Below are positions 1-10,413 of a DNA stretch of 64,000 bases, one piece after another. The stretch is taken from the NCBI RefSeq assembly GCF_019249295.1, contig NZ_JAESDH010000004.1, positions 1 to 64,000 of the forward strand. The letters run 5' to 3'. This stretch comes from Alteromonas antoniana (GTDB lineage Bacteria > Pseudomonadota > Gammaproteobacteria > Enterobacterales > Alteromonadaceae). Both the position numbers and the translations under genes were made by a program. The notes under the pieces were generated by a model. The model was not told the DNA's origin. It was given only the letters and a program-made list of their open reading frames with translations, and searched no databases. Positions within the stretch are counted from its first letter, which is position 1. Each line of letters begins with the position of its first letter.

Positions 1-1
1 A

Positions 2-33
2 AAAATCCGATGACCTTACGATCATCGGATTTT
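2..33 (-). terminator. Intrinsic terminator, probably bidirectional
   Basis: A perfect 12-bp stem (positions 2-13 pairing with 22-33) encloses an 8-base loop. The A-tract and T-tract on its two sides give a run of T on either strand. It lies about 110 bp past the stop of the leftward siderophore receptor gene and can also end transcription entering from the left. Confidence 0.75.
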
Positions 34-142
34 GATCCTCTTACAGCCAATGTCAATCTCTTAACTGATCGGCATTAGGCCGTGTGGCCCCCTTTTTTCT
101 GATCAGGTATCGCGCTACCAAAAGTAGTGCACTTACCTGTTA

Positions 143-2254
143 TCAGAAGCGGTATTGCATGCTGATGCGCGCGTTTACTGGTTTGCCTGTGGCAATGTTG
201 TTGTCGTTATGTGCAGACGGGAAGTAGTCTTCGTCAAACACATTTTCAACGTTCAGCTGCAGGCTCAGGTCTTCGCTGTAATCATAGTAAACCGCAGCGT
301 CGACACGCCAGAAGTCTGGCAGTTCAATTGCGTTACTCAGTGAGGCATATTGCTCTGACTGATAAATCACGCCCAGCGCCACTTTCCAGTCTTCTGCTAC
401 CTGATACTGATTCCACAATGTCAGCATATGTTCAGGAAGCTGAGCCAGCTCACGGTTTGCCAGGTCTCCATCAACCACGCGGCCCATCTCTTCACCATCA
501 AGGTTGCTGTAGCCAGCGTTAATGGTCCATGCGTCGGTTAGCTGGCCAACCAGTTGAATTTCAAACCCTGTGGTTTCGGTTCCGGTCAGAATAGAGCGTT
601 CCGGATTGGCGGGATCCTGCGCCGTACCGTTTTCACGTTCTACTTCAAACGCCGCAGCTGTCAGGCTTAGTGCATCGCTCAGATTCCACTTAAGACCGAT
701 TTCTTTGTTCTCGAATTCTTCCGCGTCCAACGCTTGCGATGACAGCGATAATGACAGGAACTGATCGCCAGAGCGAGGCAGGAAGGATTTACTGTAGCTG
801 GCATAAACAGACACGTCTTTCATTGGCTTGTAGATAAGGCCAAAGCGCGGCGACACTTCGGTGTCTGAGCTGCTTAGCAGGCCGTTGTTGCCGTCTTCGC
901 TGCCGTTGGCTATTTCGATATTGTCGGTAACGTCAATATCGAAGTTGTCGTAACGCAGGCCGGCGACCACAATCCAGTTCTCACCAATACCGATTTCGTC
1001 CTGAATAAACGCGGAGGTGAAGGTCACGTCTGAGGCGCGGTCACGTACCGGCGCAGTGAGTGAGCGCTCAGGGATCATCAACGGATCAGAAAACATAAAG
1101 GTAATCTGGTCATCTTTAGTGTCGGTGAAATAGGCATCGCGACGCGCGTTCTCGGTATCCTGATTACCGTATTCAGCACCCATCAACATGGTGTGAGAAA
1201 AGGCGCCTGTTTCAAACTGACCTACAAGGTTGAACTGGAATAACAGGTTTTCACGCTCAGTCGTATCGCGGTAGCCGTCCAGAGTAACTGTGCCGGCGGC
1301 AGCATCAAAGTTTACCGGGTACAGGTTCTGATACAGCTTATCGTAATCTGCGAACTGGACAGTCGCATTGGCGTTCCAGTTATCATTCAGAGCGTGTTCG
1401 GCACGGATGCGTGCAATGTGCGCTTCTAATGTGGTGTTATTGAAATTCGGATCGCCAAAGTACGTATCGTCATAGCCTGTCAGAGGCTCGCCACCTAAGG
1501 CCGGCACACCGCGGTCAACCAGGCGGTCGTCGTTCACGTATTCGTATGATGCGCGAACCGTGGTATCTTCCGATGCCAGCCAGGTGTAAGTTGGGTTAAC
1601 GGCATAACGCTCGCCGTCTTTGAAGTCGCGGTGATTATCGATGTTGTCGAACACACCGTTCAGACGAAACGCGTTTTCACTGTCGATGACCTTATTGGTA
1701 TCAATGCTTACAGAGCCTGCACCAAAAGTATCGATGCCGGCAGACAGAGTAGTGAAGTCTTCATTAACTTCGGCTACTTTCGTCACGCGGTTAACCACAC
1801 CGCCGCCGCCACCGCGACCGAATAGCAATGCATTCGCACCACGCAGGATCTCTACACGCTCAAGGTTGTACAGTGGACGGAAATACTGCACATCGTCACG
1901 CAGCCCGTCGACGAAAAAGTCTGCAGTCGTGTTCTGGCCACGGATGGTGATCTGGTCGCGGTGATCTTCACCTAAACCCACACTGACGCCCGGAGTATAC
2001 TGCATAACGTCAGCGACACTGAAAAGCGCTTGTTCGTTAATTTGCTCCGCGCTGACAACAGAAACAGACTGAGGGACATCTACCAGCAGGGTAGGCGTTT
2101 TAACAGCATCAGCGACTTGTTGACCAAAAAAGGCACCACGTACGGTAATACGTTCAACATCCGGGACATCGTTTTGTGCTTCCTGAGCCTGTGCTGCAGC
2201 GCCAAAAATGACCAGAGATACCGCGGTTGCTACCGCAGAAATACGCTTGTTCAA
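143..2254 (-). CDS. TonB-dependent siderophore receptor
   Basis: Outer-membrane receptor that imports ferric siderophores using TonB energy. From the chosen start the 703-residue product opens with a signal peptide (residues about 1-24, ending AAAQAQ). A plug domain follows, with the conserved VPQSVSVVS and RGANALLFGRGGGGG stretches, then a long beta-barrel ending in Phe (QYRF), the usual outer-membrane insertion signal. No N-terminal STN signalling domain is present. I place the start at the TTG at 2254 because a perfect AGGAGG (2259-2264) precedes it by 4 bases and the product then begins directly with the signal peptide; an upstream start at 2281 would add nine residues. A Fur-box-like sequence lies just upstream, so iron repression is likely. 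The ligand cannot be read from the sequence; the architecture resembles catecholate or hydroxamate receptors such as FhuE and FiuA. Confidence 0.9.
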   Translation of the reverse strand: MNKRISAVATAVSLVIFGAAAQAQEAQNDVPDVERITVRGAFFGQQVADAVKTPTLLVDVPQSVSVVSAEQINEQALFSVADVMQYTPGVSVGLGEDHRDQITIRGQNTTADFFVDGLRDDVQYFRPLYNLERVEILRGANALLFGRGGGGGVVNRVTKVAEVNEDFTTLSAGIDTFGAGSVSIDTNKVIDSENAFRLNGVFDNIDNHRDFKDGERYAVNPTYTWLASEDTTVRASYEYVNDDRLVDRGVPALGGEPLTGYDDTYFGDPNFNNTTLEAHIARIRAEHALNDNWNANATVQFADYDKLYQNLYPVNFDAAAGTVTLDGYRDTTERENLLFQFNLVGQFETGAFSHTMLMGAEYGNQDTENARRDAYFTDTKDDQITFMFSDPLMIPERSLTAPVRDRASDVTFTSAFIQDEIGIGENWIVVAGLRYDNFDIDVTDNIEIANGSEDGNNGLLSSSDTEVSPRFGLIYKPMKDVSVYASYSKSFLPRSGDQFLSLSLSSQALDAEEFENKEIGLKWNLSDALSLTAAAFEVERENGTAQDPANPERSILTGTETTGFEIQLVGQLTDAWTINAGYSNLDGEEMGRVVDGDLANRELAQLPEHMLTLWNQYQVAEDWKVALGVIYQSEQYASLSNAIELPDFWRVDAAVYYDYSEDLSLQLNVENVFDEDYFPSAHNDNNIATGKPVNARISMQYRF

Positions 2255-2285
2255 TTGACCTCCTGATACGCATGTAAACACGTAT

Positions 2286-2305
2286 GAAAATGATAATGAT
2301 TCTCG
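2286..2305 (-). promoter_or_regulatory. Fur box
   Basis: The AATGATAATGATTCTC core at about 2289-2304 is close to the 19-bp Fur consensus built from GATAAT hexamers. It lies about 35-50 bp upstream of the TTG start of the leftward receptor gene, where bound Fe-Fur would block the promoter. Confidence 0.7.
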
Positions 2306-2557
2306 ATGGTGTGTGATAATACCCGCTCTAAATTAAAATTAAAAGGTTTGTACTGAGAAAGTTAAGGTTTTAATTGCAGGAGAAATCGCGAAGGTATTCA
2401 GCGGGTTGGAAGCAGGCATTACGACAATGATATGGTCATACCCACCCATGTTATTGACTACAGTCGCACGCCCGGCTTCGCTGAGAGAATGGCATTCACT
2501 ATTGCGGATACAAAAAAGGGAAGCCGAAGCTTCCCTCAATAATAGTGTTGGTGTGGT
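2306..2557. other. Intergenic region with the gltD terminator
   Basis: Between the receptor promoter and the gltD stop. Apart from the gltD terminator and the receptor promoter area I see nothing convincing. A 66-codon leftward reading frame (2339-2539) starts inside the terminator stem and has no ribosome site, so I do not call it. Confidence 0.5.
2512..2535 (-). terminator. gltBD operon terminator
   Basis: Read leftward, GGGAAGC and GCTTCCC form a 7-bp stem closed by a TTCG tetraloop and followed by six T. It lies 23 bp after the gltD stop codon. Confidence 0.85.
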
Positions 2558-3988
<1,431 letters not shown>

Positions 3989-6900
3989 CTACTGAGCCTG
4001 AATGCGCAACTCTGCGCTGGAACGACTGATGTGGCCCAACAGGTTTTTCACATCACTGGTTTTCGGTTTGATTAACTTAAAGCGTGTCAGCGACGACGCA
4101 AAATCGGTCAGAAGCGACAGCGACTGTTCACTGCCGGTTTCTTCATAATGTTGGTTAATCAGGCCGCGAAGGTGCTCAGCCAAAATGACTTTGTCGTCAA
4201 TGGTTAACACTTCCACCAGCTCTTCATTTACCCGGTCTGCAAGATCACCTTTATCATCCAGCAGGTAGGCAAAACCGCCGGTCATACCGGCACCAAAGTT
4301 AACGCCTACTTCGCCCAGAACGGCAACGATACCGCCGGTCATGTACTCACAGCCGTTATCACCGATACCTTCAACAACAGCAATGGCACCTGAGTTACGT
4401 ACGGCGAAACGCTCACCGGCACGGCCTGCAGCAAACAGCTTACCGCCAGTGGCACCGTACAGGCAGGTGTTACCCATGATCGCACTCTCGTGGGCGTTGA
4501 AGTTAATGTTCTGATGCGGATGAATTACCAGCTTTCCGCCCGTCATGCCTTTGCCGACGTAATCGTTGGCATCGCCCATCAGGTGCATGTGCAGGCCGCC
4601 TGCATTCCACACGCCGAAGCTCTGTCCGGCGGTGCCAGTCAGGTGGATAACAATCGGGTTTTCTTCCATGCCGTGGTTGCCGTGGTGCTTGGCAATCTCG
4701 CCAGACAGCAGCGCGCCAATCGAACGGTCTGTGTTGCGCGCGTCATAAGCAAGCTGTGCACCGGAACTGGTGCGCACCGCTTCACGTGCATCTTCCAGAA
4801 TACGGGCATTCAGCTCGCCTTTGTCCATTGGCGCGTTAGTCGTCTGAGAGCAGAACAGACGCGTATGTTCACCTTCTTTAGGGGTTGCCAGCAGCGGCGA
4901 CAAATCCAGTCGGTTTTGCTTAGCGGTAATACCTTCGAGCACTTTTAACAGCTCGGTACGACCTACCAGTTCATCGAATTTACGCACGCCCATGGCGGCC
5001 ATAATTTCGCGCACTTCGCGGGCAATAAACTTAAAGTAGTTCATCACCATTTCCGGCAAGCCGATGAAGTAGTCATCGCGCAGCTTTTGGTCCTGCGTTG
5101 CCACACCGGTAGCACAGTTGTTCAGGTGACAGATCCTCAGGTATTTACAGCCCAGCGCCACCATAGGGCCGGTACCAAAGCCGAAGCTCTCTGCCCCCAG
5201 CAGTGCCGCTTTCACAACATCCAGACCGGTTTTCAGGCCACCGTCAGTTTGCACACGCACTTTGTGGCGCAAGCCATTTTCAATCAGCGCCTGCTGCGTT
5301 TCTGCCAGACCCAGTTCAAATGGGCTTCCGGCATATTTCACCGACGTCAGCGGACTTGCGCCCGTGCCGCCGTCATAGCCGGACACCGTGATAAGATCTG
5401 CATACGCCTTCGCGACACCTGTTGCGATAGTGCCAACGCCAGGCTCTGACACCAGCTTAACGGAGATAAGCGCCGTCGGATTTACCTGTTTCAAATCGAA
5501 AATCAGCTGGGCTAAATCTTCAATCGAATAAATATCATGGTGTGGCGGCGGTGAAATGAGCGTTACACCCGGTACCGAGAATCGAAGCTGGGCAATATAC
5601 TTATTCACTTTGTCGCCAGGCAACTGGCCACCTTCACCGGGTTTTGCACCCTGTGCGACTTTTATCTGGATAACGTTGGCGTTCACCAGATAATGAGGCG
5701 TTACGCCAAATCGGCCTGAAGCGACCTGTTTAATTTTGGAGTTTTTCTCGGTGCCGAAACGTGATGGATGCTCGCCACCCTCACCAGAGTTTGACTGCCC
5801 GCCCAGGCGGTTCATGGCAATCGCCAGCGCCTCATGGGCTTCCGGGCTCAATGCGCCAATCGACATTGCCGCAGTATCAAAGCGTGGGAAGAGGTTCTCC
5901 TCCGGCTCGACTTCACTGATATCAATGGCTTCATTCTTAGGGTTCAGGCCGAGTAAATCGCGCAGATGCGCAGGTGAGCGCTCGTTTACAAGTTTAGCAA
6001 ATACCTGATAATCGTCGTACTCACCGGAGACCACCGCTTTTTGCAGCGACGTAACAACATCCGGGTTGTAGGCATGATATTCGCCATCATGCACGTACTT
6101 CAGCAGACCACCATGTTGGATTGACTTACGCTTAAGCCACGCTACGCGGTTAAGGTTGATGGTATCCTGCTCGAAGTCATCAAATCCGGCACCCTGAATA
6201 CGTGAGGTAATGCCTTTGAAGCATAGTTCCATCACGTCAGTATTGATGCCCACGGCTTCAAACAGTTTGGCACTGCGGTAACTGGCAACCGTACTGATGC
6301 CCATTTTGGACATGATTTTATACAGGCCTTTATTGATACCCTTACGATAGTTGAGGGTAGCCTGCATCACGCTGATATCCAGCTCGCCTTTGTCGCATAG
6401 CTGTTCGATAGTCTCGTAAGCAAGGAACGGATACACCGCTGTCGCACCTAAGCCAATCAGTACGGCAAAGTGATGCGGGTCACGCGCTGATGCAGTCTCT
6501 ACTACCACGTTTGCGTCGCAGCGAAGTGCTTTGTCCACCAAACGGCGCTGTACTGCACCTACTGCCATTGCTGCTGGAACAGGTAAGCGGTTTTGCTTTA
6601 TGTTACGGTCTGACAAAATCACAAACGCAGCGCGTTTCTGTTTCACCAGATATTCGACTTCATTACAAATTCGCTCAATGGCCTTCTTCAGACCTTCTTC
6701 CGGCGCATATTGTAGCTCGACGACCTCTGAATAATAGTTATCCGGATTAAACTCACGCAGTTGCTTGAGATCCGTATACATCAGGATTGGGCTTTCGAAC
6801 AGCACGCGGTCGGCGTAACCGGAGGTTTCGCTGAACACGTTTTGCTCGCGACCAATACAGGTAGCCAGTGACATCACGTGGTTTTCACGTAGTGGATCGA

Positions 6901-8455
6901 TAGGCGGATTGGTCACCTGAGCAAATTGCTGACGGAAGTAATCGTAAACGGTGCGTTGGCGCGAAGACATTACCGCCATCGGAGTGTCATCACCCATGGA
7001 GCCAACCGCTTCCTGACCGTCTTTCGCCAGGACTTTTACCACTTGCTGAATTTCTTCGTAGCTGTAATTGAACAGCTTGTGATAGACCGCCATGGTGTCA
7101 TCGTCAAACACGCGCTGACCAATCAGCGACGCATCCAGCTTTTCAATAGGCGTTAACCGACGAATATGTTTTTCCAGCCACTCGCGGTACGGGTGGCGGG
7201 TTTTCAGCTCTTCGTCTATCTCATTAGAGCGCCAGATTTTGCCCGTGTACGTATCCACCGCAAGCATTTCACCGGGGCCTACGCGGCCTTTCTCCAGTAC
7301 ATCTTCAGGCTTGTAATCCCAGATGCCAATTTCTGAGGCCAGGGTGATAAAGCCGTTTTTGGTAATGACATAACGCGCCGGACGCAACCCATTACGGTCC
7401 AGGTTACACGCCACGTGACGACCATTGGTTAACACGATACCTGCCGGGCCGTCCCACGGCTCCATATGCATGGAATTGAACTCATAAAATGAGCGCAGCT
7501 CTTCATCCATTGTTTTGTTGTTCTGATAGGCTGGCGGCACAAGCAGGCGCATAGCACGGAACAAGTCCATACCGCCGGCAAGGAACAGCTCAAGCATATT
7601 GTCCAGAGAGGAAGAGTCAGAGCCTTCGGTATTGACGAAGGGGGCTGCGTCTTTTAAGTCCGGGATCAACGGCGTGGCGAACTTAGATGTGCGGGCCATC
7701 GACCAGTCGCGGTTACCTTTAATGGTGTTGATTTCCCCGTTATGCGCTAAGAAGCGGAACGGCTGCGCCAGCGGCCAGCGGGGAAGGGTGTTGGTAGAAA
7801 AACGCTGGTGGAATACACAGATGGCGCTTTTCATGCGTTCATCTGCCAGATCAGCATAAAACGCGGGCAGGTCTTTAGGCATGACCAGCCCTTTATAAAT
7901 AGTTACCAGTCCCGAAAGACAGGCAACATAAAAATCAGGATCCTTTTCCAGACGTTTTTCTGCCCGGCGGCGCACCATATAAAGGCGGCGTTCCAAATCA
8001 CGCTTACGCCATCCTGCAGGGGCGTTTACAAATACCTGCTCGATTTGTGGAACACCGGTCAACGCCAGTTCACCGAGCACGCTGTTATCGACCGGCACTT
8101 TCCGCCAGCCAACCACGCCCAGGGTTTCTTTTTCCAGTTCTTCGTTCAGCACGTCACGTGCTGTCTGCGCCAGGGTGTCCTCCTGGCTCAGAAATATCAT
8201 ACCTACGCCGTATTTTTTGCTGAGTTTCCAGCCATTTTCTTCGGCAATAGCCTGAAAAAATGCATCCGGTTTTTGCAGCAACAGGCCACAACCGTCGCCG
8301 GTTTTTCCGTCAGCTGCAATACCTCCACGGTGTTGCATACGGTCCAGACCATGTATTGCGGTTTCTACCAACTGGTGACTGGCTTCACCATGAGTATGGG
8401 CTATCAGGCCGAACCCACAGTTATCCCGGGAATCATTGGGGTTATATAAACTCAT
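3989..8455 (-). CDS. gltB: Glutamate synthase [NADPH] large subunit
   Basis: Catalytic subunit of ammonia assimilation. The 1488-residue protein carries, in order, an N-terminal nucleophile class II glutaminase, a central domain, an FMN-binding synthase barrel and a GXGXG beta-helix domain. The catalytic residue after maturation is Cys13 (DNCGFGLIA), which implies a short 12-residue propeptide. The [3Fe-4S] cysteines are visible as CKYLRICHLNNCATG. The start has a good ribosome site (AAGGAG, 7 bases upstream). It is first in a leftward operon with gltD. The 850-bp region upstream is the only space for its promoter; I could not identify the operator. Confidence 0.97.
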   Translation of the reverse strand: MSLYNPNDSRDNCGFGLIAHTHGEASHQLVETAIHGLDRMQHRGGIAADGKTGDGCGLLLQKPDAFFQAIAEENGWKLSKKYGVGMIFLSQEDTLAQTARDVLNEELEKETLGVVGWRKVPVDNSVLGELALTGVPQIEQVFVNAPAGWRKRDLERRLYMVRRRAEKRLEKDPDFYVACLSGLVTIYKGLVMPKDLPAFYADLADERMKSAICVFHQRFSTNTLPRWPLAQPFRFLAHNGEINTIKGNRDWSMARTSKFATPLIPDLKDAAPFVNTEGSDSSSLDNMLELFLAGGMDLFRAMRLLVPPAYQNNKTMDEELRSFYEFNSMHMEPWDGPAGIVLTNGRHVACNLDRNGLRPARYVITKNGFITLASEIGIWDYKPEDVLEKGRVGPGEMLAVDTYTGKIWRSNEIDEELKTRHPYREWLEKHIRRLTPIEKLDASLIGQRVFDDDTMAVYHKLFNYSYEEIQQVVKVLAKDGQEAVGSMGDDTPMAVMSSRQRTVYDYFRQQFAQVTNPPIDPLRENHVMSLATCIGREQNVFSETSGYADRVLFESPILMYTDLKQLREFNPDNYYSEVVELQYAPEEGLKKAIERICNEVEYLVKQKRAAFVILSDRNIKQNRLPVPAAMAVGAVQRRLVDKALRCDANVVVETASARDPHHFAVLIGLGATAVYPFLAYETIEQLCDKGELDISVMQATLNYRKGINKGLYKIMSKMGISTVASYRSAKLFEAVGINTDVMELCFKGITSRIQGAGFDDFEQDTINLNRVAWLKRKSIQHGGLLKYVHDGEYHAYNPDVVTSLQKAVVSGEYDDYQVFAKLVNERSPAHLRDLLGLNPKNEAIDISEVEPEENLFPRFDTAAMSIGALSPEAHEALAIAMNRLGGQSNSGEGGEHPSRFGTEKNSKIKQVASGRFGVTPHYLVNANVIQIKVAQGAKPGEGGQLPGDKVNKYIAQLRFSVPGVTLISPPPHHDIYSIEDLAQLIFDLKQVNPTALISVKLVSEPGVGTIATGVAKAYADLITVSGYDGGTGASPLTSVKYAGSPFELGLAETQQALIENGLRHKVRVQTDGGLKTGLDVVKAALLGAESFGFGTGPMVALGCKYLRICHLNNCATGVATQDQKLRDDYFIGLPEMVMNYFKFIAREVREIMAAMGVRKFDELVGRTELLKVLEGITAKQNRLDLSPLLATPKEGEHTRLFCSQTTNAPMDKGELNARILEDAREAVRTSSGAQLAYDARNTDRSIGALLSGEIAKHHGNHGMEENPIVIHLTGTAGQSFGVWNAGGLHMHLMGDANDYVGKGMTGGKLVIHPHQNINFNAHESAIMGNTCLYGATGGKLFAAGRAGERFAVRNSGAIAVVEGIGDNGCEYMTGGIVAVLGEVGVNFGAGMTGGFAYLLDDKGDLADRVNEELVEVLTIDDKVILAEHLRGLINQHYEETGSEQSLSLLTDFASSLTRFKLIKPKTSDVKNLLGHISRSSAELRIQAQ

Positions 8456-9306
8456 CTCTTAACTCCTTCAACCTTAGACTGGGCAAGGTACGTGTTGCGT
8501 TTTGATGAACATTAGGATGTCCATCACAACATTGTCAGACGTCTTATTTCGAGGCAGGGTAATCCGGCATCCAGCGTCTTTTTTTGTCGTTAATTATTAT
8601 TAGAGGATTCCAGTCGTGTACCGCATTTTTATGCATTATTGCGTTGCGGGCCGTCCAAAATACCCACATTGCAAAATAAAATCAAACGCTAATCACGACA
8701 GACAATGTTGCATTAATGTTAACAAGTTATAACTGCATTATTTTCATGAGCTTACTGGTTTTTTATTGGTGCTCGAAATTTGCTCTAAAACTACGTTTTT
8801 CCCAGTTATTAGTATGTTTATACTAAAGTTTGAAAGTCACTGGTTCCGTTATATTGAATAAGTATTCATTATAACCGCGTCCTTATTAGATGTCGGCTAT
8901 CAGGTGATGACATAGGCAGTCATTCTGGTTGGAATGAATACCATTCTGCATAGTGAATTAGGTCGTTACACACCGTTGAGCACGTCGGGCCCTGTGTGTG
9001 GGTGCCCGGCAGCATTGCCGGATAGGCTGCAATGTTCTCCGAACGCCACGCTAACCACAGGCATTTTCCCATCGCGTTTACGAATGGATGCTAACCCAAG
9101 CTAACCGGATACAAATGCTGTAACGCAAAAAAACTATGCGGATTGGTATAACAAGTTGATCAATACCGAAACTGTATAATAATTGAACATGAGCAGGATG
9201 TCACGGGGGAACGCATGACATCCTCTCAGGCCGACATGCCAGGAGGTTTTGCGCAAGTCGTGTTATCCCAACAGTATTACGCACAACACCGATAAGGAGA
9301 ATTCTG
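8456..9306. other. Long intergenic region upstream of gltB and of the amidase
   Basis: 851 bp between two divergent genes with no convincing coding frame. It must hold the gltBD promoter on the left and the amidase promoter on the right. The right half (about 8936-9151) is bounded by imperfect inverted copies of the repeat end described at 24.05-24.33 kb. The left half is AT-rich and otherwise featureless to me. Confidence 0.5.
8936..9151. repeat. Degenerate inverted-repeat element (TAATACCAAT family)
   Basis: The right end (9134-9151) is identical over 18 bases to the right end of the 284-bp element at 24.05-24.33 kb. An inverted partner (8936-8953) matches 14 of 18 bases. CGTTACA/TGTAACG motifs farther inside both arms are also inverted. 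The interior is not obviously the same sequence as the 24-kb copy. I read it as a decayed relative; it could also be a solo end with a chance partner. Confidence 0.45.
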
Positions 9307-10152
9307 GTGTTCAGTTTTGAAATTAACGCAAACCGCCTGCAGGGGGAATCAGTCACGTTTGAGCCCTCGCCTAACCAATCCGGTGAATTTTCCAGCGGTG
9401 CCCCGGATACCATCGTCATTCACTTTACCGCTGGCAGTAGCCTGTCGTCGTCAGTCAGTGTCATGACGAATCCGGCGAATAAAGTCTCTGCGCATATTTG
9501 TATTGGTCGTGATGGGGAAATCGTGCAAATGGTACCCTTTAATCACATTGCCTGGCATGCAGGGCGAAGTGAGTGGCAGGGGCGCGAACGACTGAATCGC
9601 TATTCGATAGGCATTGAGCTGGACAATGCGGGCGAGCTGACGCCTAACGGAAATGGCGCGTTTCTTAGCTGGTTTAACAAAGCGTACAGCGGCGATGACG
9701 TGTTTCGTGGCGTGCATCGCAACCAGCAGTCACTCTCTTACTGGCATGCGTATACTGAAGCGCAGATACAGGCAACGTTTTCGCTGTGTCAGGCGCTTTG
9801 TCAGCACTATCCAATACACACCATTGTTGGACATGAAGAGATCTCGCCGGGAAGAAAGACAGATCCCGGCCCGGCTTTTCCGCTGGATAAATTGCGCCAG
9901 CGGTTACTTGGCACTGAGCCGGCATCGCATCCGGTAGCGAAAATACAAGCCACAACCGTATCCAGAGAAGCAGTGGTAAATGCAACTGGCCTGAACGTAA
10001 GGGCGGGGCCCGGCACACAGCATGAGAAAGTCGCTGAGCCACTTACTAAGGGCACGCCGGTAACTATCGTAAAGCAAAGCAACGGCTGGGCGCAGGTACG
10101 GTTTGAAACAACGGGGTGGGTAAGCAATCAATATTTGCATGATATCGAGTAG
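9307..10152 (+). CDS. N-acetylmuramoyl-L-alanine amidase with C-terminal SH3b domain
   Basis: Predicted zinc amidase that cleaves the bond between N-acetylmuramic acid and L-alanine in peptidoglycan. The N-terminal Amidase_2/PGRP fold shows likely zinc ligands H39 (VIHFTAG), H176 (VGHEEISPG) and D186 (KTDPG), as in AmpD/AmiD proteins. Residues about 222-280 form a bacterial SH3 domain (GLNVRAGPG, then GWVSNQYL) that usually binds cell wall. The start is a GTG preceded by AAGGAG. There is no clear signal peptide or lipobox, which is odd for an SH3b amidase and leaves its location open. It is a single gene, between gltB and arcB. Confidence 0.85.
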   Translation: MFSFEINANRLQGESVTFEPSPNQSGEFSSGAPDTIVIHFTAGSSLSSSVSVMTNPANKVSAHICIGRDGEIVQMVPFNHIAWHAGRSEWQGRERLNRYSIGIELDNAGELTPNGNGAFLSWFNKAYSGDDVFRGVHRNQQSLSYWHAYTEAQIQATFSLCQALCQHYPIHTIVGHEEISPGRKTDPGPAFPLDKLRQRLLGTEPASHPVAKIQATTVSREAVVNATGLNVRAGPGTQHEKVAEPLTKGTPVTIVKQSNGWAQVRFETTGWVSNQYLHDIE

Positions 10153-10413
10153 CCTCGTATTGCAGGCCATGGCAAGACGGCCCGCTTATCAGTTATCTCT
10201 GAGTAAAATCTGAGGAGAGCCAACGCGGGGTAATCATCCGCGCCAACATAAAAAAGATGTCATGGTGCCTGAAATTGCCAGCCCATCTTCCTTAGCAATG
10301 CGGTAATCAGGGTTTACCGATTATTTTTTCTCTTAACCCCCCGACATTTCAGTCGTTTGCCTGAATAGCAAAGCCTGCTAGGATAAACGCAAGTTTTACA
10401 GGCAGTCATTTCT

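Noticed and set aside
2339-2539. 66-codon leftward frame between the receptor gene and gltD
   Set aside because: Starts inside the gltD terminator stem, has no ribosome site and shows no domain-like sequence.
7808-8449. 213-codon frame antisense to gltB
   Set aside because: A shadow of the long, clearly coding gltB gene on the other strand; no motif of its own.
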